DNA of 64,000 bases from Moraxellaceae bacterium (GTDB lineage Bacteria > Pseudomonadota > Gammaproteobacteria > Pseudomonadales > Moraxellaceae): NCBI GenBank assembly GCA_030646295.1, contig JAUSND010000027.1, positions 1 through 64,000 on the forward strand, in the 5' to 3' direction. The position numbers were made by a program, and so were the translations under genes. Below, in pieces: positions 17,015 to 28,196 of the stretch; the stretch's first letter is position 1, and each line of letters begins with the position of its first letter. Below the pieces are notes generated by a model. That model saw only the letters and a list, made by a program, of their open reading frames with translations. It was not told where the DNA came from and did no database searches.

Positions 17015-19165
17015 ATGATTTATTCGGGATCTGCCATCAGCGTCTCGCTGCTGAGCGATGGCATCGCTGAACTGAAGTTCGATCTCGCCAACGAATCCGT
17101 CAACAAGTTTGACCGCACCACGCTCGGTGAGCTGGCTGCGGCAACTGACGCGATCAAGGCGGACAAGAATGTGAAGGGCGTGATTGTCACGTCCGGCAAG
17201 GGCGTGTTCATCGTCGGCGCCGACATCACCGAATTCGGTGCACTGTTCTCCGGTGGCGAAGAGCAGATCGCCCAGTGGGTAGTAGATGCCAACAAGGTGT
17301 TTGCCGCATTCGAAGACCTGCCTGTTCCGACAGTGGCGGCCATTAACGGCTTTGCCCTTGGTGGCGGTTTTGAAATGACCCTGGCTTGCGATTACCGCGT
17401 CATGTCGACTGTGGCCAAGGTCGGTCTGCCGGAAACCAAGCTGGGCATCATGCCGGGTTTTGGTGGCACGGTGCGTCTGCCCCGTGTGATTGGTATCGAC
17501 AATGCCGTTGAGTGGATTGCTGCCGGTGCCGAAAAGCGTCCCGAGCAGGCCCTGAAGGATGGTGCCGTTGATTCCGTGGTGACCCCCGAGCTGCTGCAGG
17601 ACGGTGCCATTGCACTGGTGAAGCAGGCGATTGCCGGCAAGCTGGACTGGAAGGCCCGTCGTGAAGAGAAGCTGGTGCCGGTCAAGCTGAACAACATGGA
17701 ACAGATGATGGCGTTCAACACTGCCAATGCAGTGGTGGCTGGCCAGGCTGGTCCGAACTACCCGGCTCCGAAGCTGGCTGTGCAGAACATGCAGGCCCAG
17801 GCCAACTCCTCGCGTGATGAAGCCATTGCCACCGAAGCCAGGTTCTTTGCCAAGGCCGCCGTGACACCACAGGCCAATGCGCTGGTGGGTCTGTTCCTGG
17901 CTGACCAGGCCGTGAAGAAGGCTGCCAAGAAGCACGAGAAGGGCAGTGCCAAAGACATCAACATGGCTGCCGTGCTCGGCGCCGGCATCATGGGTGGCGG
18001 TATCGCCTACCAGACTGCCAGCAAAGGCACACCGATCATCATGAAGGACATCGCTTCCAAGGCGCTGGACCTGGGCATGGGTGAAGCCACCAAGCTGCTG
18101 TCCAAGCAGGTTGAACGTGGTCGTCTGACCCCGGCCAAGATGGGCGAGACACTGTCCCGCATCCGTCCGACGCTGAACTACGGTGACTTCAAGGAAGTCG
18201 ACATCATCATCGAAGCCGTGGTGGAAAATCCCAAGGTCAAGGCAGCCGTGCTGTCCGAAGTGGAAGGCATGGTGAAGGAGGACACGATTCTTGCGTCCAA
18301 CACTTCCACCATCTCCATTTCCTTCCTGGCTGAATCGCTGAAGCGTCCGGAAAACTTTGTCGGCATGCATTTCTTCAACCCGGTGCACATGATGCCCCTC
18401 GTTGAAGTGATCCGTGGCAAGAAGTCGTCCGAAGCTGCTGTTGCCGCCACGGTGAAGCTGGCCGGCAAGATGGGCAAGACTGCCATTGTCGTGAACGATT
18501 GCCCGGGCTTCTTCGTGAACCGTGTGTTGTTCCCGTACTTCGGTGGCTTCGACATGCTGGTGCGTGATGGCGCCGACTTCCAGGCCGTCGACAAGGTCAT
18601 GGAAAAGTTTGGCTGGCCCATGGGCCCAGCTTACCTGCTCGACGTGGTGGGTATCGACACCGGCGTGCATGCTGCCAAGGTGATGGCAGACGGGTTCCCC
18701 GAGCGCATGAAGCCTGACTACAAGTCCGGCACCGAAATCATGTTCGAGAACAATCGCTTTGGCCAGAAGAACGGCAAGGGCTATTACGTTTACGAGCAGG
18801 ACAAGAAGGGCAAGCCGAAGAAGGTTGTCGACCAGACCACCTACGATCTGCTCAAGCCGATTGTGGCTGACCGCAAGGAATTCGACGCTGACGAAATCAT
18901 CGCGCGCTGCATGATTCCGCTGGTCAATGAAGTGGCTCGCTGCCTGGAAGAAAACATCGTTGCCTCGCCGGCGGAAGCCGACATGGCCCTGATCATGGGT
19001 ATCGGTTTCCCTCCGTTCCGTGGCGGCGCTTGCCGTTATGTGGACCAGATGGGCGCCGCCACTTATGTGGCCCTGTGTGAGAAGTTTGCTCACCTCGGCA
19101 AGGCCTATGAAGCACCGCAGCTGCTGAAAGACATGGCAGCCGGCAACAAGAAATTCTTCGGCTAA
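17015..19165 (+). CDS. fadB: Fatty acid oxidation complex subunit alpha FadB
   Basis: Multifunctional beta-oxidation protein: enoyl-CoA hydratase/isomerase (residues ~1-190) and 3-hydroxyacyl-CoA dehydrogenase (~310-715). 716 residues, the usual size. Seen: [18 protein letters not shown] with the first catalytic Glu, [19 protein letters not shown] with the second, the NAD-binding [14 protein letters not shown], the dehydrogenase His in [15 protein letters not shown], and [14 protein letters not shown]. Start at 17015 has ACGGAG 8 bases upstream; the long upstream frame to 16784 has no coding look. Forms the complex with FadA, 29 bases downstream. Strong codon bias suggests high expression. 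Confidence 0.98.
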   Translation: MIYSGSAISVSLLSDGIAELKFDLANESVNKFDRTTLGELAAATDAIKADKNVKGVIVTSGKGVFIVGADITEFGALFSGGEEQIAQWVVDANKVFAAFEDLPVPTVAAINGFALGGGFEMTLACDYRVMSTVAKVGLPETKLGIMPGFGGTVRLPRVIGIDNAVEWIAAGAEKRPEQALKDGAVDSVVTPELLQDGAIALVKQAIAGKLDWKARREEKLVPVKLNNMEQMMAFNTANAVVAGQAGPNYPAPKLAVQNMQAQANSSRDEAIATEARFFAKAAVTPQANALVGLFLADQAVKKAAKKHEKGSAKDINMAAVLGAGIMGGGIAYQTASKGTPIIMKDIASKALDLGMGEATKLLSKQVERGRLTPAKMGETLSRIRPTLNYGDFKEVDIIIEAVVENPKVKAAVLSEVEGMVKEDTILASNTSTISISFLAESLKRPENFVGMHFFNPVHMMPLVEVIRGKKSSEAAVAATVKLAGKMGKTAIVVNDCPGFFVNRVLFPYFGGFDMLVRDGADFQAVDKVMEKFGWPMGPAYLLDVVGIDTGVHAAKVMADGFPERMKPDYKSGTEIMFENNRFGQKNGKGYYVYEQDKKGKPKKVVDQTTYDLLKPIVADRKEFDADEIIARCMIPLVNEVARCLEENIVASPAEADMALIMGIGFPPFRGGACRYVDQMGAATYVALCEKFAHLGKAYEAPQLLKDMAAGNKKFFG

Positions 19166-19191
19166 GGCCCTGAACGAGATTGGAGAGTTAA

Positions 19192-20373
<1,182 letters not shown>

Positions 20374-20412
20374 TCCGCGCTTTCTCCCTATCCCGGAGAA
20401 GACGGACCAGTG

Positions 20413-20442
20413 AAAACCGCGGCCACAAGTCGCGGTTTTTTT
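20413..20442 (+). terminator. Terminator of the fadBA operon
   Basis: AAAACCGCG, loop GCCACAAGT, CGCGGTTTTTTT, about 40 bases past fadA. Confidence 0.88.
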
Positions 20443-20600
20443 ATGCCTGCGATTTCGTTACCCATTGTTTTAACGGGAATTATCCAATTTTTCTGACGAC
20501 TGTATACACTGTGTTTGCCTTTTGCTGGCAGAGTGCCTAGCATGGCATTGACCTGATGGTCACTTTTGTTGCGACAACAAGAAAAAAGCGGGATACCTTC

Positions 20601-21869
20601 ATGACAGCCGTTATCTGCAACACCGGCACTGCACGCATTCCTGGCGAGTTTCACTACTGGAAAAACCTGCCGACCCCCCGTATCCAGCGTGCCCGCAAGG
20701 TCTTCAGGCGCATGTTCGGTTTTGATCCCGATCTGCCGGAGCAGGTCATCAATACCTATGCGGCGTCCTATTACGAAGCTGATCCGGTGGCGGAGGCTTT
20801 CGTGGATGATGCCTACATCAATGGCAATCCTGCGCAGGGCAGGGCCATGCTGGATCTGGCCCTGGAAAAGGGGATTGATGCGGTAGTGGATGCACCGGAG
20901 TCCATGAAGCGGTTGTTTGCAGAGCGCGACAAGGCCCCGGTGTGGCTGGACATGGACATGGTGCGGCACGGGGCAAAAGTGTTCCGCCGCTTCGGGCCGG
21001 AGTTGTTCAATTTTTTCGGCGCCATCACGCTGGAGGGCTATACCAACAATTCTGTGGTGAAGCCGTTGATCCTGACGGGGGCCTATGCCGGTGACGGGAC
21101 CAAAGGGCGCTTTCTGGAAACGGCGGCGTTCTGGGTGGATATTTCAGAACCAGGTGGGCTGGAGCCTGCCGGTGATGGCTGGAAGACCACTATGCGCGTG
21201 CGCGTCATGCATGTGTTTGTGCGCCGTCGCCTGATGTCGCATCCGGAATGGAAAATGGATGAGTGGGGTGTGCCCATCAGTCAGGCGGATGCGCTGGTGA
21301 CGTTGATGGCGGGGTGCATTGCCCCGGGGTATTTCTTGCGTGTGGCCGGGTTCAGGACGTCGCGGGATGACATTCTGGCGATGATGCATTTCTGGCGTTA
21401 CGTTGGGCATCTGATGGGCGTACAGCCGCCCTGGTATCCTGAAACGGTAGAGGACGGACTGAAGTTTTCGTTCATGGCATTTGCCAGTGGTGCCGGCAAG
21501 GCGGGCGATGATGGTGTGATGCTGTGCCGCTCCTTCAGTGAGGCGTTCAGGCCTCTGGAGAGGCCAGATGCTTCGCTGCTGGAGCGGATACAGGCGGGGG
21601 TGGATCACCGGATTCATCAGGGTTTTGTGAATTTCTTTGTCTCGAAAACCACACGCAAGCGCTCGGGAATTCCATCGGCAGGTTTATGGCGGTTTTATCC
21701 CCTGGCCAGTGCTCCGCTGGTGTTTGGTGCAGAAACGCTGCGTCAGCACTTTCCGAAAGTGGATGACATGCTGGATACCGTGACGCGTTATCGCCGGCGT
21801 AAATGGCTGGAGCGTCACATGGAGAAGCGCAAGGCCGAATACACGGCGGTTTCGCAGTTTACCCGGTAA
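20601..21869 (+). CDS. MpaB/DUF2236-like oxygenase
   Basis: 422 residues, resembling the MpaB/latex-clearing-protein family of b-type-heme oxygenases (DUF2236). Seen: GAITLEGYTNNSVVKPLILTG, RFLETAAFWVD, the RVRVMHVFVRR block, whose Arg and His are candidates for heme or active-site contacts, and WGVPISQADALVTL. No signal peptide. The start at 20601 (MTAVICNTG) is preceded by GCGGGA; an in-frame ATG at 20556 is less likely. It stands alone between fadBA and a convergent lipoprotein gene. Members split C=C bonds (rubber) or the mycophenolate side chain; a lipid or isoprenoid substrate is only a guess. Confidence 0.75.
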   Translation: MTAVICNTGTARIPGEFHYWKNLPTPRIQRARKVFRRMFGFDPDLPEQVINTYAASYYEADPVAEAFVDDAYINGNPAQGRAMLDLALEKGIDAVVDAPESMKRLFAERDKAPVWLDMDMVRHGAKVFRRFGPELFNFFGAITLEGYTNNSVVKPLILTGAYAGDGTKGRFLETAAFWVDISEPGGLEPAGDGWKTTMRVRVMHVFVRRRLMSHPEWKMDEWGVPISQADALVTLMAGCIAPGYFLRVAGFRTSRDDILAMMHFWRYVGHLMGVQPPWYPETVEDGLKFSFMAFASGAGKAGDDGVMLCRSFSEAFRPLERPDASLLERIQAGVDHRIHQGFVNFFVSKTTRKRSGIPSAGLWRFYPLASAPLVFGAETLRQHFPKVDDMLDTVTRYRRRKWLERHMEKRKAEYTAVSQFTR

Positions 21870-21900
21870 GGCCAATCACGCCCGCCCTTACAGCGTGCCC

Positions 21901-23187
21901 TTACAGCTTGTCCAGAATACTGGTTTTCAGGAAGCTGTTGATCTGGCTGGATCTGACCGGCAGGGTTTCGGGATAACTGTCGGCATCAGACGTGATCAGG
22001 ATGATCAGGCCCTTGTCCTTGAAAATCTGCATGAACTGTCCGGCATGCCCACGCGCAGTCAGGGCATCATCGCCGGTCATCACGCCAGTCTTGGTCCACC
22101 ACTGCATGCCGTAATACAGATCAAGCGGGGCCGCCGCTGCGGGTTCGCCCATGGCGTCAAAGGTGGCAATCAGCCCGGGGCCCTGCGCCGATGTTGTCTG
22201 GGTCAGCCATTCTTTGGAAATCAGTTGCTCGGTATCCCATCGGCCGTCATACAGCATCAGCATGCCCAGCTTGGCCAGATCACGACTGCGGATGTTGAGC
22301 AGTCCGCCGCCATACGTGATGGGGTCTGGCAGGTTGGGCCAGTCAGTGTCAGCCGCTATGCCGAGGTGAGAGAACAGGTTGTCCGCTGCATACTGGTTGA
22401 GCGAATGACCAGTGATGCCGGTGAAGAAGGTCGAGATCAGGTAACTGTCATAGGTGCTGTAGTTCCAGACGGTTCCGGGATTGTAGGCAAGAGGCTGCTG
22501 CAGGATGGAGCAAGCCAGAAAGTGACTGTCAGGCGGCGCGGGGCACGCCGGCGCCATGCCGTAATAGGCGCGCAGCAGTGGATCTTTCATTGCGCTGAAG
22601 CTCATCAGCCAGGCAGGCTCGTTCCAGGCCAGGCCGGAACGCATCTGCAGGACATTGCGCAGGGTGATGGTCTTGCGCATGTCGTCCGCGGGCAGCGTGC
22701 TCATGATGGCGGGCGGGAAGATGTCCCCGGTGGTGAGATCAAGGACATTGCTGGCGGCAAGCCCGTCGGGAACACGGAGATCGCCCAGCGTCCATGCACG
22801 TCCAAGCGTCATGGACGTCACGCTTTTGGTAACGGACCACACATGATTTTTTCTGTCGGCATCACTGGTGACATTCGGGGTGCTGTTGTAGCTCTCGTGC
22901 AGCAGCCAGCCATCCTTGATGACCAGAAGGCTGGTGTGATACGGGAGCGCAACTGCCGCGTCTGCTGCCAGGGTATCAAACGCGCCTGCCGGGAAGCCGT
23001 GCGCGGCCTCGTCGGCTGTTTGCCAGGCGGTGGTGGGCCAGTAGTCAGGAGCAGCGGGTGAGGGCTGTTCGGTTTCTGGTGGCTCTGGTAGCAGCCATTG
23101 GGCATCGTTCTCGCAGCCAGTCAGTCCCAGGAAGGAGACCAGCAGTAAACCGGGAACGTACTTCTTGAAGGCAGAGCGAAGGAGCAT
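21901..23187 (-). CDS. Beta-lactamase-fold serine hydrolase, lipoprotein
   Basis: 428 residues. A lipoprotein signal peptide (lipobox FLGLTGC at 19-25) and a Pro/Glu-rich linker precede a class C beta-lactamase/D-alanyl-D-alanine-peptidase-like domain. The nucleophile motif SxxK is SVTK in HVWSVTKSVTSMTLG, the Tyr motif is YST in WNYSTYDSYLIS, and HAGQFMQIF near the end takes the place of the KTG/HxG element. Such enzymes act as periplasmic esterases or peptidases; true beta-lactamase activity is not implied. Located downstream of cti on the same strand, across a 218-base gap containing a hairpin. Confidence 0.85.
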   Translation of the reverse strand: MLLRSAFKKYVPGLLLVSFLGLTGCENDAQWLLPEPPETEQPSPAAPDYWPTTAWQTADEAAHGFPAGAFDTLAADAAVALPYHTSLLVIKDGWLLHESYNSTPNVTSDADRKNHVWSVTKSVTSMTLGRAWTLGDLRVPDGLAASNVLDLTTGDIFPPAIMSTLPADDMRKTITLRNVLQMRSGLAWNEPAWLMSFSAMKDPLLRAYYGMAPACPAPPDSHFLACSILQQPLAYNPGTVWNYSTYDSYLISTFFTGITGHSLNQYAADNLFSHLGIAADTDWPNLPDPITYGGGLLNIRSRDLAKLGMLMLYDGRWDTEQLISKEWLTQTTSAQGPGLIATFDAMGEPAAAAPLDLYYGMQWWTKTGVMTGDDALTARGHAGQFMQIFKDKGLIILITSDADSYPETLPVRSSQINSFLKTSILDKL

Positions 23188-23259
23188 CAGGCAGCCTGCT
23201 TTTATTGTTGTTATCGGGGCAGTCGCCGCATTATTGGGGGAGAGGGAAGTCAGGGCAAT

Positions 23260-23303
23260 GCCACCGGTCAGCGCCCGGTGGCTGATGGGTCACCCTGACC
23301 GGA
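23260..23303. repeat. Hairpins between cti and the serine hydrolase gene
   Basis: GCCACCGG (23260-23267), seven bases, CCGGTGGC (23275-23282), then the shorter GGTCA-CCC-TGACC beginning at about 23287. No T-run follows, so these are structural hairpins, perhaps at the cti 3' end or in the leader of the next gene. Confidence 0.45.
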
Positions 23304-23405
23304 CGACGTATCGCGGCTGTTGGGACTACCGCTTGCCATGCCGCTCCGGAACCACTGCCTTGCTGGGCTGGCCCGGGTTGCCGTGCGCATGACCCTCTCT
23401 TCCGG

Positions 23406-25739
23406 TCAGAGATTCTCGTAGCGGTTCATGTCGAGTATGCCTGCTTCGAGAGGTTCAGTTTCCTCGATGTAACGCGTGTAGTCGTGAAAGTATGTCCAGA
23501 AATCCGGATGCGTGCGACGAATGCCCCAGCGCACGATCACGCTGTCCATGTCTGCGGAGGATTTTACCTGGGCAAGAGCGGCTGCAAATTTTCCAATGTC
23601 GTTTGCTGAGACATTGAAGGCGAAATTCGGGTAGCTGGCCAGTATGCCGGGATAGATGGTGAGTGTGTCTTTCCGGGGCTGGTAACGCCAGTCTTCACCC
23701 ATCATGTAGGCTACATTGCTGTGTGCCTTGTTGCGCAACATGGTGTAGATCTCGCGCTTACCGTCTGTGTGGTAAACGCGGATGAAGCTTGCCTCTGGCA
23801 GGAAGGTGATGACGGGGAGTTCACTGGCCGGGCGCGAGGCCAGTTGGCTGAGCGCCTGATCAGCCGTGCGCATGTAGTCTGCAACGTGTTTGCGGGCACA
23901 GTTGTTTTTCTGGCAGCGATTGATCGGATCGGGCCTGGCATTAAGGTGCCTGAATTTTTTCAGCAGCTTTTGCAGCAGCTCTGTTTTGGGTGCCGTGCTG
24001 TGATAGGAAATGTCAGTCGGATGCCGGGTGTCTATTTCCGGGTAGGTAATCAGCTGCTTGAGCTTGCCGCTGCCCTGGTACCAGTCATCCATGAGCGCTT
24101 GTCGCGAGTCAGGGGGCAGCAGCCGCAGGAAATTGGTTTCGGCGCCATGACGGATCAGGTCAAAGTACATGCGGGTCTGGGCCTGATGCGCGACATTTCC
24201 GAATACATTGAAGTTGACCACCAGCTCGTAATAGGTGCGTTCAAACAGGGGGTAGTCCTGCAACCACACTGTTTGAGGCAGGTCGCCATACCAGCCCTGG
24301 CGTACAGAGGCACTGTCGAAGTGCCGGGTGATGGTCAGCAGTGCATTCCTGTTGTAGCCGTCGCCCTGCCAGATGTCCTTGAGTCCGGGCCCATCAGGCC
24401 ATGCGTTTGCGTATCCTTCGGCACGGATTTTAATGTAGTCGTTGCGGCGTGAACGGTGCTTGAACCATTCCGGCCCCAGTGCCATCAGACTGTCATTCTG
24501 GCCGGGCATGGCCAGCAGTGGATCAACGCGGCGTCTGTAGTCGGGGTCTGTCACATAGAGGTCGTGGTCCGGCGACTGATAGATCGTCCAGAAGTGATCG
24601 CGAATGACATCCGTTGCAATCTGGCCACGACAAACCGGTCCGCGTATGAATGTGCGGGTGAAATACTCGGCATTGTCGAGCATGAACTGGTAGCGCGCGC
24701 GAGGAGGGATTGCAGAGAACGTGATGAAGGGGTTGGCACGTTCGCTTTCGCCATAACCCGGTAGCGTCTGAACCTGCCATGGCTGGCTGAAAAAAAGCGA
24801 CTGGATGTCTGCAAGCCGTTCGGGACTCAGGCCAAAGGTAATGTGCGTCTTGTGCACGATGACGCCCTGAACGGGGCGCAGCCGGTAGTAGACCTGCCCC
24901 TGTGTTGCGTCATTGGCCTGTGCCGTCGCCATGACGAGAATGGGCCGGCCCGGTGCGGTACTGGAGCGGACCAACTCAAAGAACTGGCTGTCCTTGATGT
25001 TCTCAAAATGGATGTGGGCGATAAAAAGGTGCTCATACAACCACCGTGCCAGCAGTTGTTCACGCTTGCCGGCCTGATTGAAGAAGTTTTCCCAGCGGCG
25101 AATTTCAGTCTCTTCAGCGCTGGTGGGTACGCGCAGGATATCGTCCATCTGTGCGCCTTCAGCCAGCCATTGCTGCACCGTGGCATATTCACGGTCTGTC
25201 AGACCGGTGACGCCCAGTGGCATGCCTTCCTGCGCATGCTTTTTTTCATACGAGGGAAATTCTTCCGCAGTCGGACACTGGTTTTCACGGTAAATGCCGA
25301 TAGGAAGGTCGTCCGGTAAACGTGCATTGGGTGTGAGGTTGGTCTTGCGTCCCAGCGCGAGCATGCTACCAAGCAAGGTGGCCGGTACATTTGCACTGGT
25401 GGCTGGCGTGTCGCTGGCAATCACCGGATGAAAGCCCTGCAGTCGCCAGCTGGCGGGATCCTGCGCATCAATGAACAGTCGCGTGGGTGCACTGGCCTCG
25501 GTACGCGTGCCGTCATACACCTTTTTCTTGCTGCCACCGCGTTGCAGTCCGGTGCCACTGCCCAGATTCAGCTGGCAGGGTGCGTCATAGCATGCATGAC
25601 ATGCCACGCACTTCCGGTTGAACAATGGCTGAATCTGTGTGCGCCAGGAAACCGCTGCAGCAGGTGGTTGTGCCGGCAGTATGCCTGGCAACAGAAGCAA
25701 CAGCAGGATGAAGGTGACTGAGCCAGGCCATGAGCGCAT
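23406..25739 (-). CDS. cti: Fatty acid cis/trans isomerase Cti
   Basis: Converts cis-unsaturated membrane fatty acids to trans forms, an emergency response to solvents and heat. 777 residues. N-terminal signal peptide (VTFILLLLLLPGILPAQ), then the c-type heme-binding CVACH close to the N terminus, as in Pseudomonas Cti, so the enzyme is periplasmic. The family core includes IFNPFITFSAIPPRARYQFM-like text (here NPFITFSAIPPRARYQFMLD) and RTFIRGPVCRGQIA. I placed the start at the ATG 25739 (MRSWPGSV), directly ahead of the signal peptide; an in-frame extension to 25979 overlaps the kup terminator. Monocistronic. Confidence 0.93.
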   Translation of the reverse strand: MRSWPGSVTFILLLLLLPGILPAQPPAAAVSWRTQIQPLFNRKCVACHACYDAPCQLNLGSGTGLQRGGSKKKVYDGTRTEASAPTRLFIDAQDPASWRLQGFHPVIASDTPATSANVPATLLGSMLALGRKTNLTPNARLPDDLPIGIYRENQCPTAEEFPSYEKKHAQEGMPLGVTGLTDREYATVQQWLAEGAQMDDILRVPTSAEETEIRRWENFFNQAGKREQLLARWLYEHLFIAHIHFENIKDSQFFELVRSSTAPGRPILVMATAQANDATQGQVYYRLRPVQGVIVHKTHITFGLSPERLADIQSLFFSQPWQVQTLPGYGESERANPFITFSAIPPRARYQFMLDNAEYFTRTFIRGPVCRGQIATDVIRDHFWTIYQSPDHDLYVTDPDYRRRVDPLLAMPGQNDSLMALGPEWFKHRSRRNDYIKIRAEGYANAWPDGPGLKDIWQGDGYNRNALLTITRHFDSASVRQGWYGDLPQTVWLQDYPLFERTYYELVVNFNVFGNVAHQAQTRMYFDLIRHGAETNFLRLLPPDSRQALMDDWYQGSGKLKQLITYPEIDTRHPTDISYHSTAPKTELLQKLLKKFRHLNARPDPINRCQKNNCARKHVADYMRTADQALSQLASRPASELPVITFLPEASFIRVYHTDGKREIYTMLRNKAHSNVAYMMGEDWRYQPRKDTLTIYPGILASYPNFAFNVSANDIGKFAAALAQVKSSADMDSVIVRWGIRRTHPDFWTYFHDYTRYIEETEPLEAGILDMNRYENL

Positions 25740-25820
25740 GCAGTGTGTCCGGAGGAGGGTCCGGTGCCAGTCTATCAGTGTCTGGGTGGGCCTGACATTT
25801 CGGCAAACGGGCGGACATGA

Positions 25821-25855
25821 AAAGGCCCCGGCACACAGGGGTGTGTACCGGGGCC
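25821..25855 (-). terminator. Terminator of kup
   Basis: On the minus strand GGCCCCGG, an inner CACAC/GTGTG stem, CCGGGGCC, then TTTTC. It lies just past the kup stop and upstream of cti. Confidence 0.8.
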
Positions 25856-25867
25856 AGACTGGCCGTA

Positions 25868-27760
25868 TCAGAGGGCGATCTGTGTACCCAGTTCCACCAC
25901 GCGGTTTGTGGGAATCTGGAAGAAGTCGGTAGCGGCACCGGCGTTGCGTGACATGGCCACAAACAGCTTTTGCCGCCACGATGCCATGCCCGGCGCAACG
26001 CCACGAATGATGCGCTCACGGGACAGGAAGAAGCTGGTGTCCATCATGTCGAAATCAAGACCCTTCGAGTTGCACTGGGCTAGCAGGGCGGGCACATCCG
26101 GTTGTTCCTTGAAGCCGTAGTAACCGGTGATCAGGTAAAAATTGTGCGCCACTTCCGTGACCAGAAAGCGGTCGTCTTCGGCCACAAAGGGAATGTCACG
26201 GGTGACCAGTGTCAGCAGGACATTGCGTTCATGCAGGATCTTGTTGTGCTTCATGTTGTGCAGCATGGCATGGGGCACGTACTGGTGACTGCCTGTCATG
26301 AAAACGGCGGTACCGGGTACCGTCTGCACGGCACCTGCTGCACCGATGGAGTTCACAAAAAGATTCAGCGGCATGGTCTCGTGGGCCAGGCGATCGAACA
26401 GCAACTGGCGGCCACGCTTCCAGGTAAACATGAGTGTCATCATGACGATGCCGATGAGCAGCGGTACCCAGCCGCCCTGAACAATCTTGAGTGACGTGGC
26501 ACCGAAAAAGGCGAAATCAATGATCAGGAACGGAATGCCAATCAGCAGCACGGCAAAGGGATTCCATTTCCAGAGTTTGTAGGCGACCACCATGGCCAGG
26601 ATGGTGTCGCAGATCATCGTCATGGTGACGGCAATTCCGTAGGCCGACGCCAGGTTGCTGGAGGTGCGGAAGGTGAGTACCAACAGGATGATGGCGGCCA
26701 GCAGGCTCCAGTTGACGGATGGAATGTAGATCTGGCCGATTTCCTTGGTGGAGGTGTGCTGGATTTCAAAGCGGGGCAGATAGCCCAGTTGCACGGCCTG
26801 ACGTGCCACAGAGAACACGCCGGAAATAACCGACTGCGAGGCAATCACGGTGGCCAGTGTAGACAGGGCAATCAGGGGATAGAGTGCCCATTTTGGCGCG
26901 AGCAGGTAGAACGGGTTTTCGACGGCAGTGGGGTCGGCCAGCAGCAGCGCACCCTGGCCGCAGTAGTTGAGGACGAGGGCCGGAAATACCAGAAAGAACC
27001 ATGCACGGTAGATGGCAGGCCGGCCGAAATGACCCATGTCGGCGTAGAGGGCTTCGCCGCCAGTTACCGTCAGTACCACGGCACCCAGGGTGATGAAGGC
27101 GATTGCCTGGTGCTCCATCACGAACTGCAGGCCCCATAGCGGGTTGATCAGGTTGAGTACGTCCGGATGGCGGCTGATGTTGATGATGCCGAGCGTTGCC
27201 AGCGTGATGAACCAGATCAGCATGACAGGGCCGAAAAAGGCGCCAACGGAGCCTGTGCCATGGCGCTGGATCATGAACAGGCTGATCAGCACGCCAATGG
27301 TGATGGGCAGCACAAAGGGATCAAGCACGGGGGCGGCAATCTTGAGGCCTTCGACGGCAGACAGCACGGAAATGGCGGGGGTGATGATGCCATCGCCAAA
27401 AAAGAGTGCGGCGCCAAACAGGCCTATCGCGACCAGCATCATGCGTTGCTTGGGACTTTTGTGCGGGGTGCGCAGTGTCAGGGCCAGCAATGACAGGATG
27501 CCGCCTTCACCGTTGTTGTCGGCGCGCATGATGAAGGCAATGTACTTGAGCGAGACCACCGTGATCAGCGACCAGAAGATCAGGGACAGGATGCCGACCA
27601 CATTTTCAAAGGTGATGGGGATGCCGTGCCCGGCATGGAAGCATTCCTTGAGGGCGTAAAGCGGGCTGGTACCAATGTCGCCAAAGACGACGCCCAGTGC
27701 CCCCAGCGTCAGGGCGACGGCCGGGGTGCGCCCGTGCCCTTGTTGAGCCGACTGCTGCAT
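25868..27760 (-). CDS. kup: Low-affinity potassium transporter Kup
   Basis: K+ uptake permease of the inner membrane. 630 residues: about twelve membrane helices over residues ~12-430 and a cytoplasmic C-terminal domain. Family signatures: [20 protein letters not shown] at the N terminus, [23 protein letters not shown], and [12 protein letters not shown]. Start at 27760 ([10 protein letters not shown]), with AGGAG about ten bases upstream; the longer frame to 27943 has no site. Monocistronic with its own terminator. Confidence 0.96.
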   Translation of the reverse strand: MQQSAQQGHGRTPAVALTLGALGVVFGDIGTSPLYALKECFHAGHGIPITFENVVGILSLIFWSLITVVSLKYIAFIMRADNNGEGGILSLLALTLRTPHKSPKQRMMLVAIGLFGAALFFGDGIITPAISVLSAVEGLKIAAPVLDPFVLPITIGVLISLFMIQRHGTGSVGAFFGPVMLIWFITLATLGIINISRHPDVLNLINPLWGLQFVMEHQAIAFITLGAVVLTVTGGEALYADMGHFGRPAIYRAWFFLVFPALVLNYCGQGALLLADPTAVENPFYLLAPKWALYPLIALSTLATVIASQSVISGVFSVARQAVQLGYLPRFEIQHTSTKEIGQIYIPSVNWSLLAAIILLVLTFRTSSNLASAYGIAVTMTMICDTILAMVVAYKLWKWNPFAVLLIGIPFLIIDFAFFGATSLKIVQGGWVPLLIGIVMMTLMFTWKRGRQLLFDRLAHETMPLNLFVNSIGAAGAVQTVPGTAVFMTGSHQYVPHAMLHNMKHNKILHERNVLLTLVTRDIPFVAEDDRFLVTEVAHNFYLITGYYGFKEQPDVPALLAQCNSKGLDFDMMDTSFFLSRERIIRGVAPGMASWRQKLFVAMSRNAGAATDFFQIPTNRVVELGTQIAL

Positions 27761-27960
27761 GAAGTCGCTTTCTCCTGAGTGCCGCCCTGCAATGACAACA
27801 GTTCTCCCGGACTCCAGACGGAGGAGCACAGCCTCTGGTGGGGGGAATTGAAGGTATCGCGGGCGTCTTGAGCGGTTGATCAGTGCGGTTGGGCGCATCT
27901 TACACCCGGCCCTGTTCCGGCAACACCCCGGATGGTTCGACAAAAGCCTTGTTCCCGGCT

Positions 27961-27988
27961 TTGCCTTTCTGCTGCACTCGTATATGAT
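27961..27988 (+). promoter_or_regulatory. Promoter of tRNA-Ser
   Basis: TTGCCT (27961-27966), a 16-base spacer, TATGAT (27983-27988), followed by the GC-rich discriminator TGCGCGCC typical of stringently controlled stable-RNA promoters. Confidence 0.6.
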
Positions 27989-28023
27989 TGCGCGCCTCGC
28001 GACAGGCAGCTGTTGTCGGGACT

Positions 28024-28114
28024 GGTGAGGTGGCCGAGTGGTTGAAGGCGCACGCCTGGAAAGCGTGTGTACGTTAATAGCGTACCGAGGGTTCGAATCC
28101 CTCTCTCACCGCCA
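28024..28114 (+). tRNA. tRNA-Ser (anticodon GGA)
   Basis: 91 bases with encoded CCA and a long variable arm, the class II shape of tRNA-Ser. Acceptor GGTGAGG pairs with TCTCACC; the anticodon stem CACGC/GCGTG holds CTGGAAA, anticodon GGA, reading TCC and TCT. T arm GGTTCGAATCC. Confidence 0.97.
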
Positions 28115-28120
28115 GATAAA

Positions 28121-28146
28121 AAACGGCCCGCTCATGCGGGCCGTTT
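28121..28146. terminator. Bidirectional terminator between tRNA-Ser and gdhA
   Basis: AAACGGCCCGC-TCAT-GCGGGCCGTTT, an 11-base perfect stem. The T-run is strong on the minus strand (gdhA side) and weaker on the plus strand. Confidence 0.9.
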
Positions 28147-28196
28147 GCTTTTGGGCGGAAGGTCAGGTGTTCAAGTGACGGGCTCAAATGACATCC

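Noticed and set aside
16970-19093. A 707-codon open frame on the minus strand across fadB
   Set aside because: It mirrors fadB in the opposite strand, is rich in His and has no family motifs. It is a by-product of the strong codon bias of fadB. The same applies to long frames opposite fadA (19162-20235), fadD (54522-56114) and the dehydrogenase at 59145-60269.
25740-25979. N-terminal extension of cti
   Set aside because: It overlaps the kup terminator and the end of kup; the signal peptide begins right after ATG 25739.
26000-27700. Several sizeable frames opposite kup
   Set aside because: Antisense shadows of the kup coding sequence without their own motifs.
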